In this document: in pieces, positions 18,335 through 26,482 of the stretch
Layout: the number at the start of each line of letters is the position of its first letter
Numbering within the stretch: the first letter of the stretch is position 1
Source of the DNA: Comamonadaceae bacterium
GTDB taxonomy: Bacteria > Pseudomonadota > Gammaproteobacteria > Burkholderiales > Burkholderiaceae_C
Assembly (NCBI GenBank): GCA_947451385.1
Contig: CANFYZ010000001.1
Location: 62,001 to 126,000 of the forward strand
Reading direction: 5' to 3'
DNA length: 64,000 nt
Notes under the pieces: model-generated
Databases searched by the model: none
What the model saw: only the letters and a program-made list of their open reading frames with translations
Told to the model about the DNA's origin: nothing
Translations under genes and position numbers: made by a program

Positions 18335-19159
18335 CTATGAAATAGAGCTTAGTCTTCCAGCGCGTGACCTGTCACCCACATAGTCGTCATCAGCATAGGG
18401 TCCACCCTGAAATAACCACCCAGTATCTGATGGTGCCTTCGAAGCAAGCACGTCATGGGCATAGTCATCTGCACTGTGTTGTGGTTTGTAAGGCAAGCGC
18501 GGGTTGTCTGGATTGCTGCACATGGCTCGCGAATTGTTTGAGATGCCATACAAAACATCGGCTTCGACCTGGTCTTGAATGCCCAACCGAATCATTTCAG
18601 CAAGATCAGCTGGGTGGATCCAAGTTGCCAGCATTCGCTCATCTACAGGCAGATCGTCACATCGCCCAATGCGCAGGCCCAGCGATTGGATGTTGTATTT
18701 TTCATAATAAAAGCGCGCCATGATTTCAGTAAACGCCTTTGAGACGCCATACCGAGAGTCGCACTTGATCTCCGCATGAATGTCAATATGGCTTGCAGTA
18801 GGGTGGAAACCAACCACATGATTGCTGCTGGCATACACAATGCGCCGCACCTTGTTTAGCCGCGCAGACTCCCACAAGTTGGTCGAGGTCAAAATGTTAG
18901 CGCCCAAGATAGTGGACCACTCTGCTTCGCGTGGATACCCAGCAAAATGAACAATGCTATCGGCACCTTTTGTGAGCTCATTGACGTCAGATGGTACTTG
19001 TAAATCAACCATAGCAACGGTTTCGTTTTCAACGATAGGCGCTAGTGGGACGATATCGGTAGAGACCAATTGTTGACACAATTTAGACAAAGGCAAACGC
19101 ATGCGCCGTCCCAGCTTGCCGCCAGCCCCTGTCAGAACTATTTTTTCAATCATGGTCAT
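18335..19159 (-). CDS. NAD-dependent uronate dehydrogenase-like epimerase/dehydratase
   Basis: A 274-residue extended SDR. It has the Rossmann loop VLTGAGGKLGRR, the strand DSIVHFAG, ASSNHVVGF and the YxxxK pair in RYGVSKAFTE. These features, the length and SSNHVVGF-type substrate segment match bacterial uronate dehydrogenase (Udh), which oxidises a hexuronate to an aldaro-lactone with NAD. Two starts are possible (19159 and 19153) after GAAGG. A lactonase of the SMP-30 family and an acid-sugar dehydratase are in the same operon, which supports this role. Confidence 0.85.
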   Translation of the reverse strand: MTMIEKIVLTGAGGKLGRRMRLPLSKLCQQLVSTDIVPLAPIVENETVAMVDLQVPSDVNELTKGADSIVHFAGYPREAEWSTILGANILTSTNLWESARLNKVRRIVYASSNHVVGFHPTASHIDIHAEIKCDSRYGVSKAFTEIMARFYYEKYNIQSLGLRIGRCDDLPVDERMLATWIHPADLAEMIRLGIQDQVEADVLYGISNNSRAMCSNPDNPRLPYKPQHSADDYAHDVLASKAPSDTGWLFQGGPYADDDYVGDRSRAGRLSSIS

Positions 19160-19172
19160 GAAGCCTTCGTAT

Positions 19173-20174
19173 TTATTCGCTGGTGATTTTGTGTTTCTTG
19201 ATGAATTGACCCCAACGGTCATACTCTGCCAAGTAGTATTTTTGAAAGGTGTCAGGCGTGCTGCCCGCAATCAGATCCAGACCCAGTTGATCCACCTTTG
19301 TTTTGAAAGCTGTTGAGTTAACAGCAGCAGTCAGTGCCACATTTAGCTTTTGTAAAACAGCCGGTGGTGTACCAGTTCGAACGGCGATACCATGCCAACC
19401 ACGCAGTGGCTTTTCCATGTTCAAACCAATTTCAGGCGCACTTTTGACATCAGGCAGTGAGGAGCTGCGTTGCTCTTGAATGACCGAAAGTGCACGAATT
19501 TTCCCGCCACTGAGAAGGCCTTGCATCACGCCAGAGGGTTGATCGAACATCATGTCGATTTCACCACCGACAAGAGCTTGAAGGCCAGGTGCCCCACCCT
19601 TGAACGGCACATGCACAACGGGCACACCCAGTGCATTGCTGAGCATGAGCGCCCCAAAATGACCCGTGGTTCCAACACCGCCGGAACCAACAGTGATCCC
19701 GTTCGTATTTTTCTTCGCCAATGCAAGAATGTCTTTTGCGTCTTTGATGGTGCTGTCACTGCGCACCAATAGCATGACGGGGACACTCGTCACTTGCCCA
19801 ATCATTGTCAAATCCGTTAAAGGGTTGTAATTGACTTTGTTCAAATGGGGGCCAGTTCCCAGTTGCAATCCTGCGGCCAATAACGTGTAACCATCGGCGG
19901 GTGCTGCTGCTACGGCCTGGGTCGCTAGCGCACCTCCTGCGCCAGCTTTGTTGTCAATGGTGACACGCTGGCCTAAAGATTTAGACAGTTCCTCCGCGAG
20001 CGTTCGCATCACAGAGTCAAATGCGCCACCGGGCGGAAAACCAATCAATAAGGAGATTGGACGTTCAGGATAAGCCTGTGCTTGGCAGAGGCCCGCGAAA
20101 GTGACCGCCAACAAAATTGAAGCGACTCGCAGGGTTCGCGATAAAGGACGTAGAAGTTGATTGAGAAATTTCAT
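19173..20174 (-). CDS. Bug-family receptor 5
   Basis: A 333-residue periplasmic receptor. The ATG at 20174 follows AAGGAGACACGC and begins a signal peptide with core SILLAVTFAGLCQAQA. It has LIGFPPGGAFDSVMR, AAPADGYTLLAAG, GSGGVGTTGHFGALML and VPFKGGAPGLQALVGGEID. It sits inside the GntR operon between the SMP-30 lactonase and the uronate-dehydrogenase-like gene, which makes a sugar acid its most likely ligand. Confidence 0.93.
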   Translation of the reverse strand: MKFLNQLLRPLSRTLRVASILLAVTFAGLCQAQAYPERPISLLIGFPPGGAFDSVMRTLAEELSKSLGQRVTIDNKAGAGGALATQAVAAAPADGYTLLAAGLQLGTGPHLNKVNYNPLTDLTMIGQVTSVPVMLLVRSDSTIKDAKDILALAKKNTNGITVGSGGVGTTGHFGALMLSNALGVPVVHVPFKGGAPGLQALVGGEIDMMFDQPSGVMQGLLSGGKIRALSVIQEQRSSSLPDVKSAPEIGLNMEKPLRGWHGIAVRTGTPPAVLQKLNVALTAAVNSTAFKTKVDQLGLDLIAGSTPDTFQKYYLAEYDRWGQFIKKHKITSE

Positions 20175-20258
20175 GCGTGTCTCCTTGAAAATAATTGATG
20201 CAACATCTGGAATGTCTGAATAAACTGGTTCATTTGAATTTAAAAATAGTTTTGACAT

Positions 20259-21206
20259 TTAGATGCTTTTTGAGAGCACTTGCCACCGCGCCGAAACGGG
20301 TCCAGTCCAGGCCGTTTTTAACTCTAAAAGCGCGCCGTCAAACTCACCCACAGATTCCCAATGGGGTCGAATCAATGAGGTGATGAAAAGGCGGTCGCGT
20401 TTTTTTCCACCAATACAAGGCATGGACGGTGCTCGCAATGGAAGACTGATGCGGCGTGTCAACGATCCATCATTGGCAAAAACATTGATACACCCTGCAG
20501 ACACCCCAGCCGAAACATAGTGGCCTTCATCATCGATGAAAGCACCATCTGGTCTGCCGTCTGCTTCTAGCGAGGTGGTGAATAACTGCGGTTGCCCCAT
20601 AGTGCCTGCGGCCTCGTCCCAGCTGGCACGCCATACCTTTCCTGGATAGCTGTCCGAAAAGTAAAACCACTTTCCATCGGGCGTCCAAGAAAAGCCATTG
20701 GCAATGGTCAAGTTTTGGTGAATTTGTGTGACCTCACCAGTCGTTTCTGCACGGTACAAATACCCGGTGGGCATTTTCGCGCCGTCTCTGTCGTCCATAG
20801 AACCAAAGATGAACCAACGCCCGCTGGGTGAGACTCTGCCTTCATTCAACCGATTGAAAGCCGGTTCTGTTGAAACCTTAACGAAGTCCGTCAACACGCC
20901 TGAGCGGAGATCAAAAAATGCCAAACGATGATGCAAGGCCAGCACCACGCAACCGGGCTGCGCCAACGCAACCGCACCCACAATTTCTGGTAAGACCCAT
21001 CGCGTTAACAATCCTGTTTCTGGGTTCAGCTTACACAACGCAGGGGCGCGTATGTCAATCCAGATTAAACATTCTGAGTCGGTATCCCAAACAGGACTTT
21101 CACCGACCCTGTTTCTGAATGACCAAACGCTGATGCCATCAAATGGGGGAGACAGTTCCTTTGGGGTCACAGTTTCTTTATTTGCAATCAGCGTGATGGC
21201 ACTCAT
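20259..21206 (-). CDS. SMP-30/gluconolactonase/LRE family lactonase
   Basis: A 315-residue six-bladed propeller lactonase. Metal-site segments are visible: VGESPVWD (Glu), NRLNEGRVSPSGRWFIFGSMD (Asn), IANGFSWTPDGKWFYFSDS (Asn) and GRPDGAFIDDEG (Asp). It hydrolyses sugar lactones. The ATG overlaps the stop of the enolase-superfamily gene (ATGA at 21203-21206). In the inferred pathway it opens the lactone produced by the uronate-dehydrogenase-like enzyme. Confidence 0.92.
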   Translation of the reverse strand: MSAITLIANKETVTPKELSPPFDGISVWSFRNRVGESPVWDTDSECLIWIDIRAPALCKLNPETGLLTRWVLPEIVGAVALAQPGCVVLALHHRLAFFDLRSGVLTDFVKVSTEPAFNRLNEGRVSPSGRWFIFGSMDDRDGAKMPTGYLYRAETTGEVTQIHQNLTIANGFSWTPDGKWFYFSDSYPGKVWRASWDEAAGTMGQPQLFTTSLEADGRPDGAFIDDEGHYVSAGVSAGCINVFANDGSLTRRISLPLRAPSMPCIGGKKRDRLFITSLIRPHWESVGEFDGALLELKTAWTGPVSARWQVLSKSI

Positions 21207-22402
21207 TTGGGATTTCCTCGGCTAACCAAAGAAGACCTGGGGCGTCGCGTTTGCGTAAAAACTGTTTCTCCCTGTGTTCCCTTATTCCATCCACCCGTTG
21301 CAATGGCGGTGTTCCGTTCACTCGGAAATTGCGCAATAAAATCTAGGTCGAGCCCAACCCCTAAGCCTTCAAAAGTTGGGACAGTGATCAAACCTTGATC
21401 GCAAACCAACGCTCCCTTAATGACCGAGGAACGCCCCTCCCAATCGGGGTCCAACCTCTCCATGATGAGCGCGTTGGGAATGGCGCTCATGAGATGAGCC
21501 GCTGCAAACTCTGCCACCGGCCCCAAGGATCCCGAGTGAGGCGCCACCATCACTGAGCAGGCCTCGGCCATGGCCGCAAGTTTTTTCATTTGGGTTAACC
21601 CGCCAAATCTCCCCGTATCGGGTTGAACTACGTCGACTAAACCGTTTTCAAGGAAAGGTCTCATTTCGGCCAACGTGGCCATGCGTTCGCCTCCGGCCAG
21701 CGGCAACGCCACCTTATCTCTGATTCTTTTCCAACCATTGAGATCGTCAGGCGCGATAGGCTCTTCCAGAAACAACAAATTCAAAGGCTCTAGCTCGCGG
21801 CCGATGGCAATTGCATCAGCGCAAGTCAGCCAAGGAGGCCCGTGCAAATCGACCATCATGTCGACCTCCGGACCCACTGCAGCGCGAATAGCATACGCAC
21901 GTTCAACAATGCTGTGCGTACCGCCCACTTTCACACCCTTGATGCCCTTGGCAATAGCCTTCTCGGCCGCTTGCACATTGGCCGCATGAACGTAATAGGG
22001 AATTTGAGGACGAACTGTTCCCCCTAACAGAACCGAGACGGGCACATGCAAAGATTTTGCGTTCAGGTCCCAAAGCGCCATGTCGATGGCAGCCAATGCA
22101 CCCATTCCTACAACGCCCGTTTGACCATGCCCCATGATGGCGACTCTGATTTTTTGGCCAATTCGTTCGACATCTCGAACATTTTCACCAATCAGTAAGG
22201 GAGACAAATCTTGTATTGCGGCGGCGACCAGACGCGGCCAACCCGATCCTTCACCGACGCCCACCAGACCGGTATCGGTTTCAATCGTGACAAAAAACCA
22301 ATTTCTACTGGTTGCTAAAGCGCTTTTTCCCGTGGCCGACCACCCTGTATGTCCTGGCGCACCGGCTTGCATCAGGTGGCCGTTGATTGCGGTAATTTTC
22401 AT
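21203..22402 (-). CDS. Enolase-superfamily acid-sugar dehydratase (mandelate racemase/DgoD-like)
   Basis: A 399-residue enolase-superfamily enzyme. The N-terminal capping domain is followed by a barrel with KGVKVGG at the second strand, metal ligands in MVDLHGPPW (Asp), FLEEPIAP (Glu) and GGERMA (Glu), and the Asp/His dyad in QPDTGRFGG and VAPHSGSLG. The His two residues after the first metal Asp resembles galactonate/mannonate-type dehydratases. It likely dehydrates an aldonic or aldaric acid to a 2-keto-3-deoxy acid. Its start overlaps the GntR gene stop and its stop overlaps the SMP-30 start. Confidence 0.9.
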   Translation of the reverse strand: MKITAINGHLMQAGAPGHTGWSATGKSALATSRNWFFVTIETDTGLVGVGEGSGWPRLVAAAIQDLSPLLIGENVRDVERIGQKIRVAIMGHGQTGVVGMGALAAIDMALWDLNAKSLHVPVSVLLGGTVRPQIPYYVHAANVQAAEKAIAKGIKGVKVGGTHSIVERAYAIRAAVGPEVDMMVDLHGPPWLTCADAIAIGRELEPLNLLFLEEPIAPDDLNGWKRIRDKVALPLAGGERMATLAEMRPFLENGLVDVVQPDTGRFGGLTQMKKLAAMAEACSVMVAPHSGSLGPVAEFAAAHLMSAIPNALIMERLDPDWEGRSSVIKGALVCDQGLITVPTFEGLGVGLDLDFIAQFPSERNTAIATGGWNKGTQGETVFTQTRRPRSSLVSRGNPK

Positions 22403-23064
22403 GCCGCCTGACCCTCTTGTGCGTTGAGTATGGCAAACAGGTCTTCTCGCGATGAGTCGACGTGCTCCGTTACCGCTTGCGCTGCAAGCTCGGCATCACC
22501 CTTGATAAAAGCTGCCAAAATTTTGCGGTGTTGCTTTAGAACCACCTCCAGTCGGCCACGGCCATATCCCACTGTGCGCCTGTAAGCATCAACCAAACTG
22601 CTGCGGCCATCTAGCATGTCGACGGCAAGCGCGTTGTCCGCAATGCCATCAATAAAACGATGCAACTTTCTATTGGCCTGAACACATGCGGCCGTGTCTG
22701 CACCTTTGGCGGCCTCCTCATAAGACTCCACCAAGAACACCATCTTCTCGATCTGCTGGGGCGTTGCCAAGCGAACCGCCTCCCGCGCCAACATCGATTG
22801 AATTGCTCCTCGAAGTTTGTAAAGGTTATCGACGTATTTTTTATCCACCATTGGAATAACAGCGCCACGATTCATTCTCATGGCAATGACACCTTCTCCC
22901 TGCAGCTGCAGCAGCGCTTCTCTCACAGGGTTGGCGCTGACTTCATAGTGACTGGCCAATTCAGCCAGTGTCACATGACTGCCTAAAGGCCAAATGCCTG
23001 CGACGATGTCAGCACGAACCTGATCGCGAAGGCGCATGTAAGTTGGGGTGTTGATTGCATTCAT
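22399..23064 (-). CDS. GntR/FadR-type transcriptional regulator
   Basis: A 221-residue regulator with an N-terminal winged helix (VTLAELASHYEVSANPVREALLQLQGEGVI) and a helical FCD effector domain, whose metal/ligand His residues may include those in NRKLHRFIDGI and AVTEHVDSSRED. It is the first gene of the sugar-acid operon and is translationally coupled to the dehydratase (ATGA). The palindrome at 23083-23112 starts 19 bases upstream of its ATG. Autoregulation and control of the divergent RraA-like gene are likely; the ligand is probably a sugar acid of the pathway. Confidence 0.92.
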   Translation of the reverse strand: MNAINTPTYMRLRDQVRADIVAGIWPLGSHVTLAELASHYEVSANPVREALLQLQGEGVIAMRMNRGAVIPMVDKKYVDNLYKLRGAIQSMLAREAVRLATPQQIEKMVFLVESYEEAAKGADTAACVQANRKLHRFIDGIADNALAVDMLDGRSSLVDAYRRTVGYGRGRLEVVLKQHRKILAAFIKGDAELAAQAVTEHVDSSREDLFAILNAQEGQAA

Positions 23065-23082
23065 GATGGGGCAGTATATGCC

Positions 23083-23112
23083 ACATTAAATATTTTATAA
23101 AATGTTTAATGT
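23083..23112. promoter_or_regulatory. 30-bp palindrome, candidate GntR operator
   Basis: The outer arms ACATTAAA (23083-23090) and TTTAATGT (23105-23112) are perfectly complementary, and the inner core ATTTTATAAAAT (23092-23103) is itself a palindrome. Only one base pair of the 30-bp symmetry is broken (T at 23091 against G at 23104). Candidate -10 boxes flank it: TAGAAT (23112-23117, rightward) and TATACT (complement of 23073-23078, leftward). Binding here would cover both promoters. Confidence 0.75.
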
Positions 23113-23186
23113 AGAATTTCCCAGGGTGATCTAACCGAATTACTTTTGGGGTGTCACCTGTTTTCCTCATCAAACCATCGACTCAA

Positions 23187-23807
23187 ATGGCACTTCAAGT
23201 CAGCACCAAATCTAAACTGATGGCTGTCAGCACCGCAACACTCTGCACTGCAGGTTTCAAGCGTGGACTTCGCAATCAATTCATTCAGGACGTGCGCCCA
23301 CTGAATCCAAATTTGCCCAACATGGTGGGTGAGGCCTTCACGCTACGCTACATTCCAGCGCGTGAAGACTTGAACCCGATCACAGTGTTCCAAGATCGAA
23401 ATCACCCACAACGTGTAGCGGTGGAGCAGTGCCCCCCTGGTGCTGTGATGGTTTTTGACAGCCGAAAAGATGCCCGCGCGGCCTCTGCAGGCTCCATTTT
23501 GATTACGAGACTCATGGTTCGAGGCGCAGCCGGTGCGGTAACCGATGGCGGTTTTAGGGACTCTCCAGAAATCGCAGAGATGGTTTTTCCAACCTACCAT
23601 CAACGGCCCAGTGCACCCACGAACTTGACCTTGCATCAGGCTCTGGACATCAATGTGCCCATTGGTTGTGGTGATGTGGCTGTTTGGCCTGGAGACGTGA
23701 TAGTAGGAGACCGGGAGGGGGTCTATGTGATTCCAGCACATCTGGCAGAGGAGATGGCAGATGAAGCTGTAGAAATGACTGCGTTTGAAGATTTCGTCAT
23801 CTCTTAG
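23187..23807 (+). CDS. RraA-like aldolase family protein (2)
   Basis: A 206-residue RraA-family protein with the Arg-Asp pair in VTDGGFRD, the opening STATLCTAGFKRGLRN, and PGDVIVGDREGVYVIP. The ATG at 23187 is preferred to a GTG at 23151. It is related to, but clearly different from, the RraA-like protein that ends the adjacent operon, and it diverges from gntR across the palindrome. It may provide a second aldolase or oxaloacetate decarboxylase step under the same regulator. Confidence 0.87.
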   Translation: MALQVSTKSKLMAVSTATLCTAGFKRGLRNQFIQDVRPLNPNLPNMVGEAFTLRYIPAREDLNPITVFQDRNHPQRVAVEQCPPGAVMVFDSRKDARAASAGSILITRLMVRGAAGAVTDGGFRDSPEIAEMVFPTYHQRPSAPTNLTLHQALDINVPIGCGDVAVWPGDVIVGDREGVYVIPAHLAEEMADEAVEMTAFEDFVIS

Positions 23808-23974
23808 GTAAAGAAAGGCCGCAGCATCCTGGGTTTGTATCCGCCCACAGAACAACAAAGCAAAGACGACTTCTCAGTTTGGCGGAAACATCACGGGCGT
23901 TGAACATGGCTTGAGAACACAGCCATACCGCTTGTGTCGCGTTCAGTGGGGTGACCCCCACCCTCCTCCCAGGA

Positions 23975-25411
23975 CTAGGCCACCGCGGGCGAATGCCCCA
24001 GTACCGCTTTGGTCTCCAAGAACTCACCAAAAGCCAGGTCGCCCCACTCGCGCCCATTGCCTGATTGTTTAAAGCCACCAAACGGCGCCATCATGTCCAC
24101 AGGTGCACTGTTGATATTGACCTGACCGGCGCGCAGGCGGTTGGCCACGCTGTGCAGTGTGGCAACATCCGTCCCCGATACGTAAGCGGCCAGCCCGTAG
24201 GGCGTGTCATTGGCAATCGCAACAGCTTCGTCCAGTGTTTCGTAATCGATGATCACCAGCACCGGGCCAAAAATCTCTTCGCGCGCAACAGTCATCTGAT
24301 TGGTCACGTCGGCCAACACCGTGGGCTTGACGAAATAGCCGACATCCAAACCCTCGGGGCGCCCCAAACCACCGGCCACCAAAGTCGCACCTTCGTCCAA
24401 GCCCTTTTGAATCAGCCCTTGAATTTTGGTCCACTGTGCCTTCGAAACCACGGGCCCAATCGAGGCACCACTGTCCGGTGCGCCCACCGTGGTTTTTAAG
24501 GCTGCCGCTTTGGCCGCCTCCAAGGCCTCTGCCTTGCGGGCTTTGGGGACCAGCATGCGGGTGGGAGCATTACAGGATTGACCTGAGTTGTTCATGATCG
24601 CGTGAACACCACGGGTCACGGCTTTGACCACATCGGCATCGGGCAAGATGATGTTGGGTGATTTACCGCCCAACTCTTGATGCACCCGTTTGACGGTGGG
24701 CGCGGCGGCCTGAGCCACCAAAATCCCTGCGCGGGTAGAGCCGGTGAAAGAGACCAACTCAATCCCAGGATGCGCCGCAATCGCCGAACCAACGCCCGGC
24801 CCATCGCCGTTGATCATATTGAAAACGCCGGCGGGAACGCCTGCCGCATCCAACACTTCGGCCAAAATTTGGGCCGACAACGGTGCCATTTCAGAAGGTT
24901 TCAGCACCATGGTGCAACCGGTGGCCAGGGCAGGCGCCACCTTGCACATGACCTGATTGGTCGGCCAGTTCCAGGGGGTGATGAAGCCACACACGCCGAT
25001 CGGCTCTTTGCGTAACAAGGTAGCGCCCCGCTGTTCTTCAAATGCATAGTCCTTCAAGACGTTCAGCGCCGTCTGCAAATGGGCCATGCCAATGCCCGCT
25101 TGAGCCGTTTTGGCCAATCCGGCAGGCGCGCCCATCTCAGAAGAAATCGCCGCGGCAATATCGGCAAAACGCTTCTTGTACTCCGCGATCACGCGCTCTA
25201 ACAAGGCGATCCGCGAGGCGACCGACGATTTTCCAAAGGTCTCAAAGGCCGCCTGCGCTGCCTTGACAGCCAGGTCCACATCGGCCGCCGAACCCAGCGC
25301 AATGCGTGCGACCACACTCTCGGTTGAGGGATCAACCACATCGTGGCTGCGCAAGGGTTCTTGCGGTGCAATCCAGGTGCCATTGATATAAAACTTAAAC
25401 AAATCTTGCAT
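23975..25411 (-). CDS. NAD(P)-dependent aldehyde dehydrogenase
   Basis: A 478-residue ALDH. The nucleophilic Cys is in NNSGQSCNAPTRM, the general-base Glu in HQELGGKSPN, and the cofactor loop in FTGSTRAGILVAQ. FGGFKQSGNGREWG is near the C-terminus. It is the last gene of the long - strand run that includes the CYP153-like P450 and the alcohol dehydrogenase, which suggests it oxidises the resulting aldehyde to the acid. It follows the Bug gene by 46 bases. Confidence 0.93.
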   Translation of the reverse strand: MQDLFKFYINGTWIAPQEPLRSHDVVDPSTESVVARIALGSAADVDLAVKAAQAAFETFGKSSVASRIALLERVIAEYKKRFADIAAAISSEMGAPAGLAKTAQAGIGMAHLQTALNVLKDYAFEEQRGATLLRKEPIGVCGFITPWNWPTNQVMCKVAPALATGCTMVLKPSEMAPLSAQILAEVLDAAGVPAGVFNMINGDGPGVGSAIAAHPGIELVSFTGSTRAGILVAQAAAPTVKRVHQELGGKSPNIILPDADVVKAVTRGVHAIMNNSGQSCNAPTRMLVPKARKAEALEAAKAAALKTTVGAPDSGASIGPVVSKAQWTKIQGLIQKGLDEGATLVAGGLGRPEGLDVGYFVKPTVLADVTNQMTVAREEIFGPVLVIIDYETLDEAVAIANDTPYGLAAYVSGTDVATLHSVANRLRAGQVNINSAPVDMMAPFGGFKQSGNGREWGDLAFGEFLETKAVLGHSPAVA

Positions 25412-25457
25412 GTTGGTATCTCGCTATTCAAAATAAAAAACGCTCAGGGTTCGCCCA

Positions 25458-26429
25458 TCAGCTTAATTGCAAATTGGCCGACTTCACGGCTTCGCCCAGC
25501 CATTGGAGGTCTTTTTCGATGGTGGCCTTGAACGAGGCGCTGCCGGCAAATTTGGCATTCAGTCCCAGCGGCACATACTTTTGCACCAAGGCCGGGTTGT
25601 TGACGGCCACGCTCATGGCTTTTTCCAACGTCTCAATAACCGATGCAGGCGTGCCCGCAGGGGCCGCCAGACCGCCCCAGTAATTGACTGTGGGGATGTC
25701 CATGCCCTGCTCTTTGGCCGTGGGCAAATCCGGCAAGAAAGGGATGCGTTGTTCCGACAGGGCGATGATCGGTTTGAATTTGTCTTTGAACTGGATGATC
25801 AGTGGCGCAGCCAAGGCCATGGCGTGGATCTCTCCCTGGGCCAGGGCCAAGGCACCGTCCGGACCGCCTTTGAAGGGGATGTTGTTCCCGGTGATGCCCA
25901 CACGTTGCATGATGCTGACCATGCTCAAGTGCTCCATCGAGCCCGGGCCTGTCGAGCCGTAGTTGATCTTGCCGGGGTTGGCCTTTCCCCAAGCAATCAT
26001 CTCTTGTGTGGTCTTGAACGGCGCATTGTTGGCAATGCACAGCATGGTGTCTGTCGAGCCCATGTAGCCCACCGGAATGAATTGCTTCAGCATGTCAAAG
26101 CGTTTGAGCGAAGCCTGCACAGCGCACATGGTGGCGTTGAGGTGAATCAGGGTATAGCCATCAGCGGGTGCGGTGGCAACGGCCTGCACGCCGATTTGAT
26201 ACACGCCACCGGGGCGGTTGTCCACCACGATGCTTTGCCCCAGCGGCTGTTGCAGGAACTCACCCAGCATGCGCACGGACACATCGGCCGCGCCACTGGC
26301 TGGCAGGGGCACGATGATGCGTATGGGCTTGTTGGGGAAAGCGGCTTGGGCAGCAGCGATCAGCGGCATCGGCAGCAAGCCCGCGCCCAGCGCTTGCAGG
26401 GTCTGTCGGCGTGTCATTGATTGGGGCAT
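25458..26429 (-). CDS. Bug-family receptor 6
   Basis: A 323-residue periplasmic receptor with a twin-arginine-like leader (TRRQTLQALGAGLLP) and cleavage near AAAQA. It has IVPLPASGAADVSVRM, in which Ser replaces the first Gly of the usual GG, followed by ATAPADGYTLIHL, GSTGPGSMEHLSMVSI and IPFKGGPDGALAL. It is embedded between the Baeyer-Villiger-type monooxygenase and the aldehyde dehydrogenase, so it probably serves the same catabolic unit. Confidence 0.92.
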   Translation of the reverse strand: MPQSMTRRQTLQALGAGLLPMPLIAAAQAAFPNKPIRIIVPLPASGAADVSVRMLGEFLQQPLGQSIVVDNRPGGVYQIGVQAVATAPADGYTLIHLNATMCAVQASLKRFDMLKQFIPVGYMGSTDTMLCIANNAPFKTTQEMIAWGKANPGKINYGSTGPGSMEHLSMVSIMQRVGITGNNIPFKGGPDGALALAQGEIHAMALAAPLIIQFKDKFKPIIALSEQRIPFLPDLPTAKEQGMDIPTVNYWGGLAAPAGTPASVIETLEKAMSVAVNNPALVQKYVPLGLNAKFAGSASFKATIEKDLQWLGEAVKSANLQLS

Positions 26430-26482
26430 GGTGTGTCTCCTGATGATGGTTGTGCAAAACTTGTCAGTGGGTTGAGAAATGG

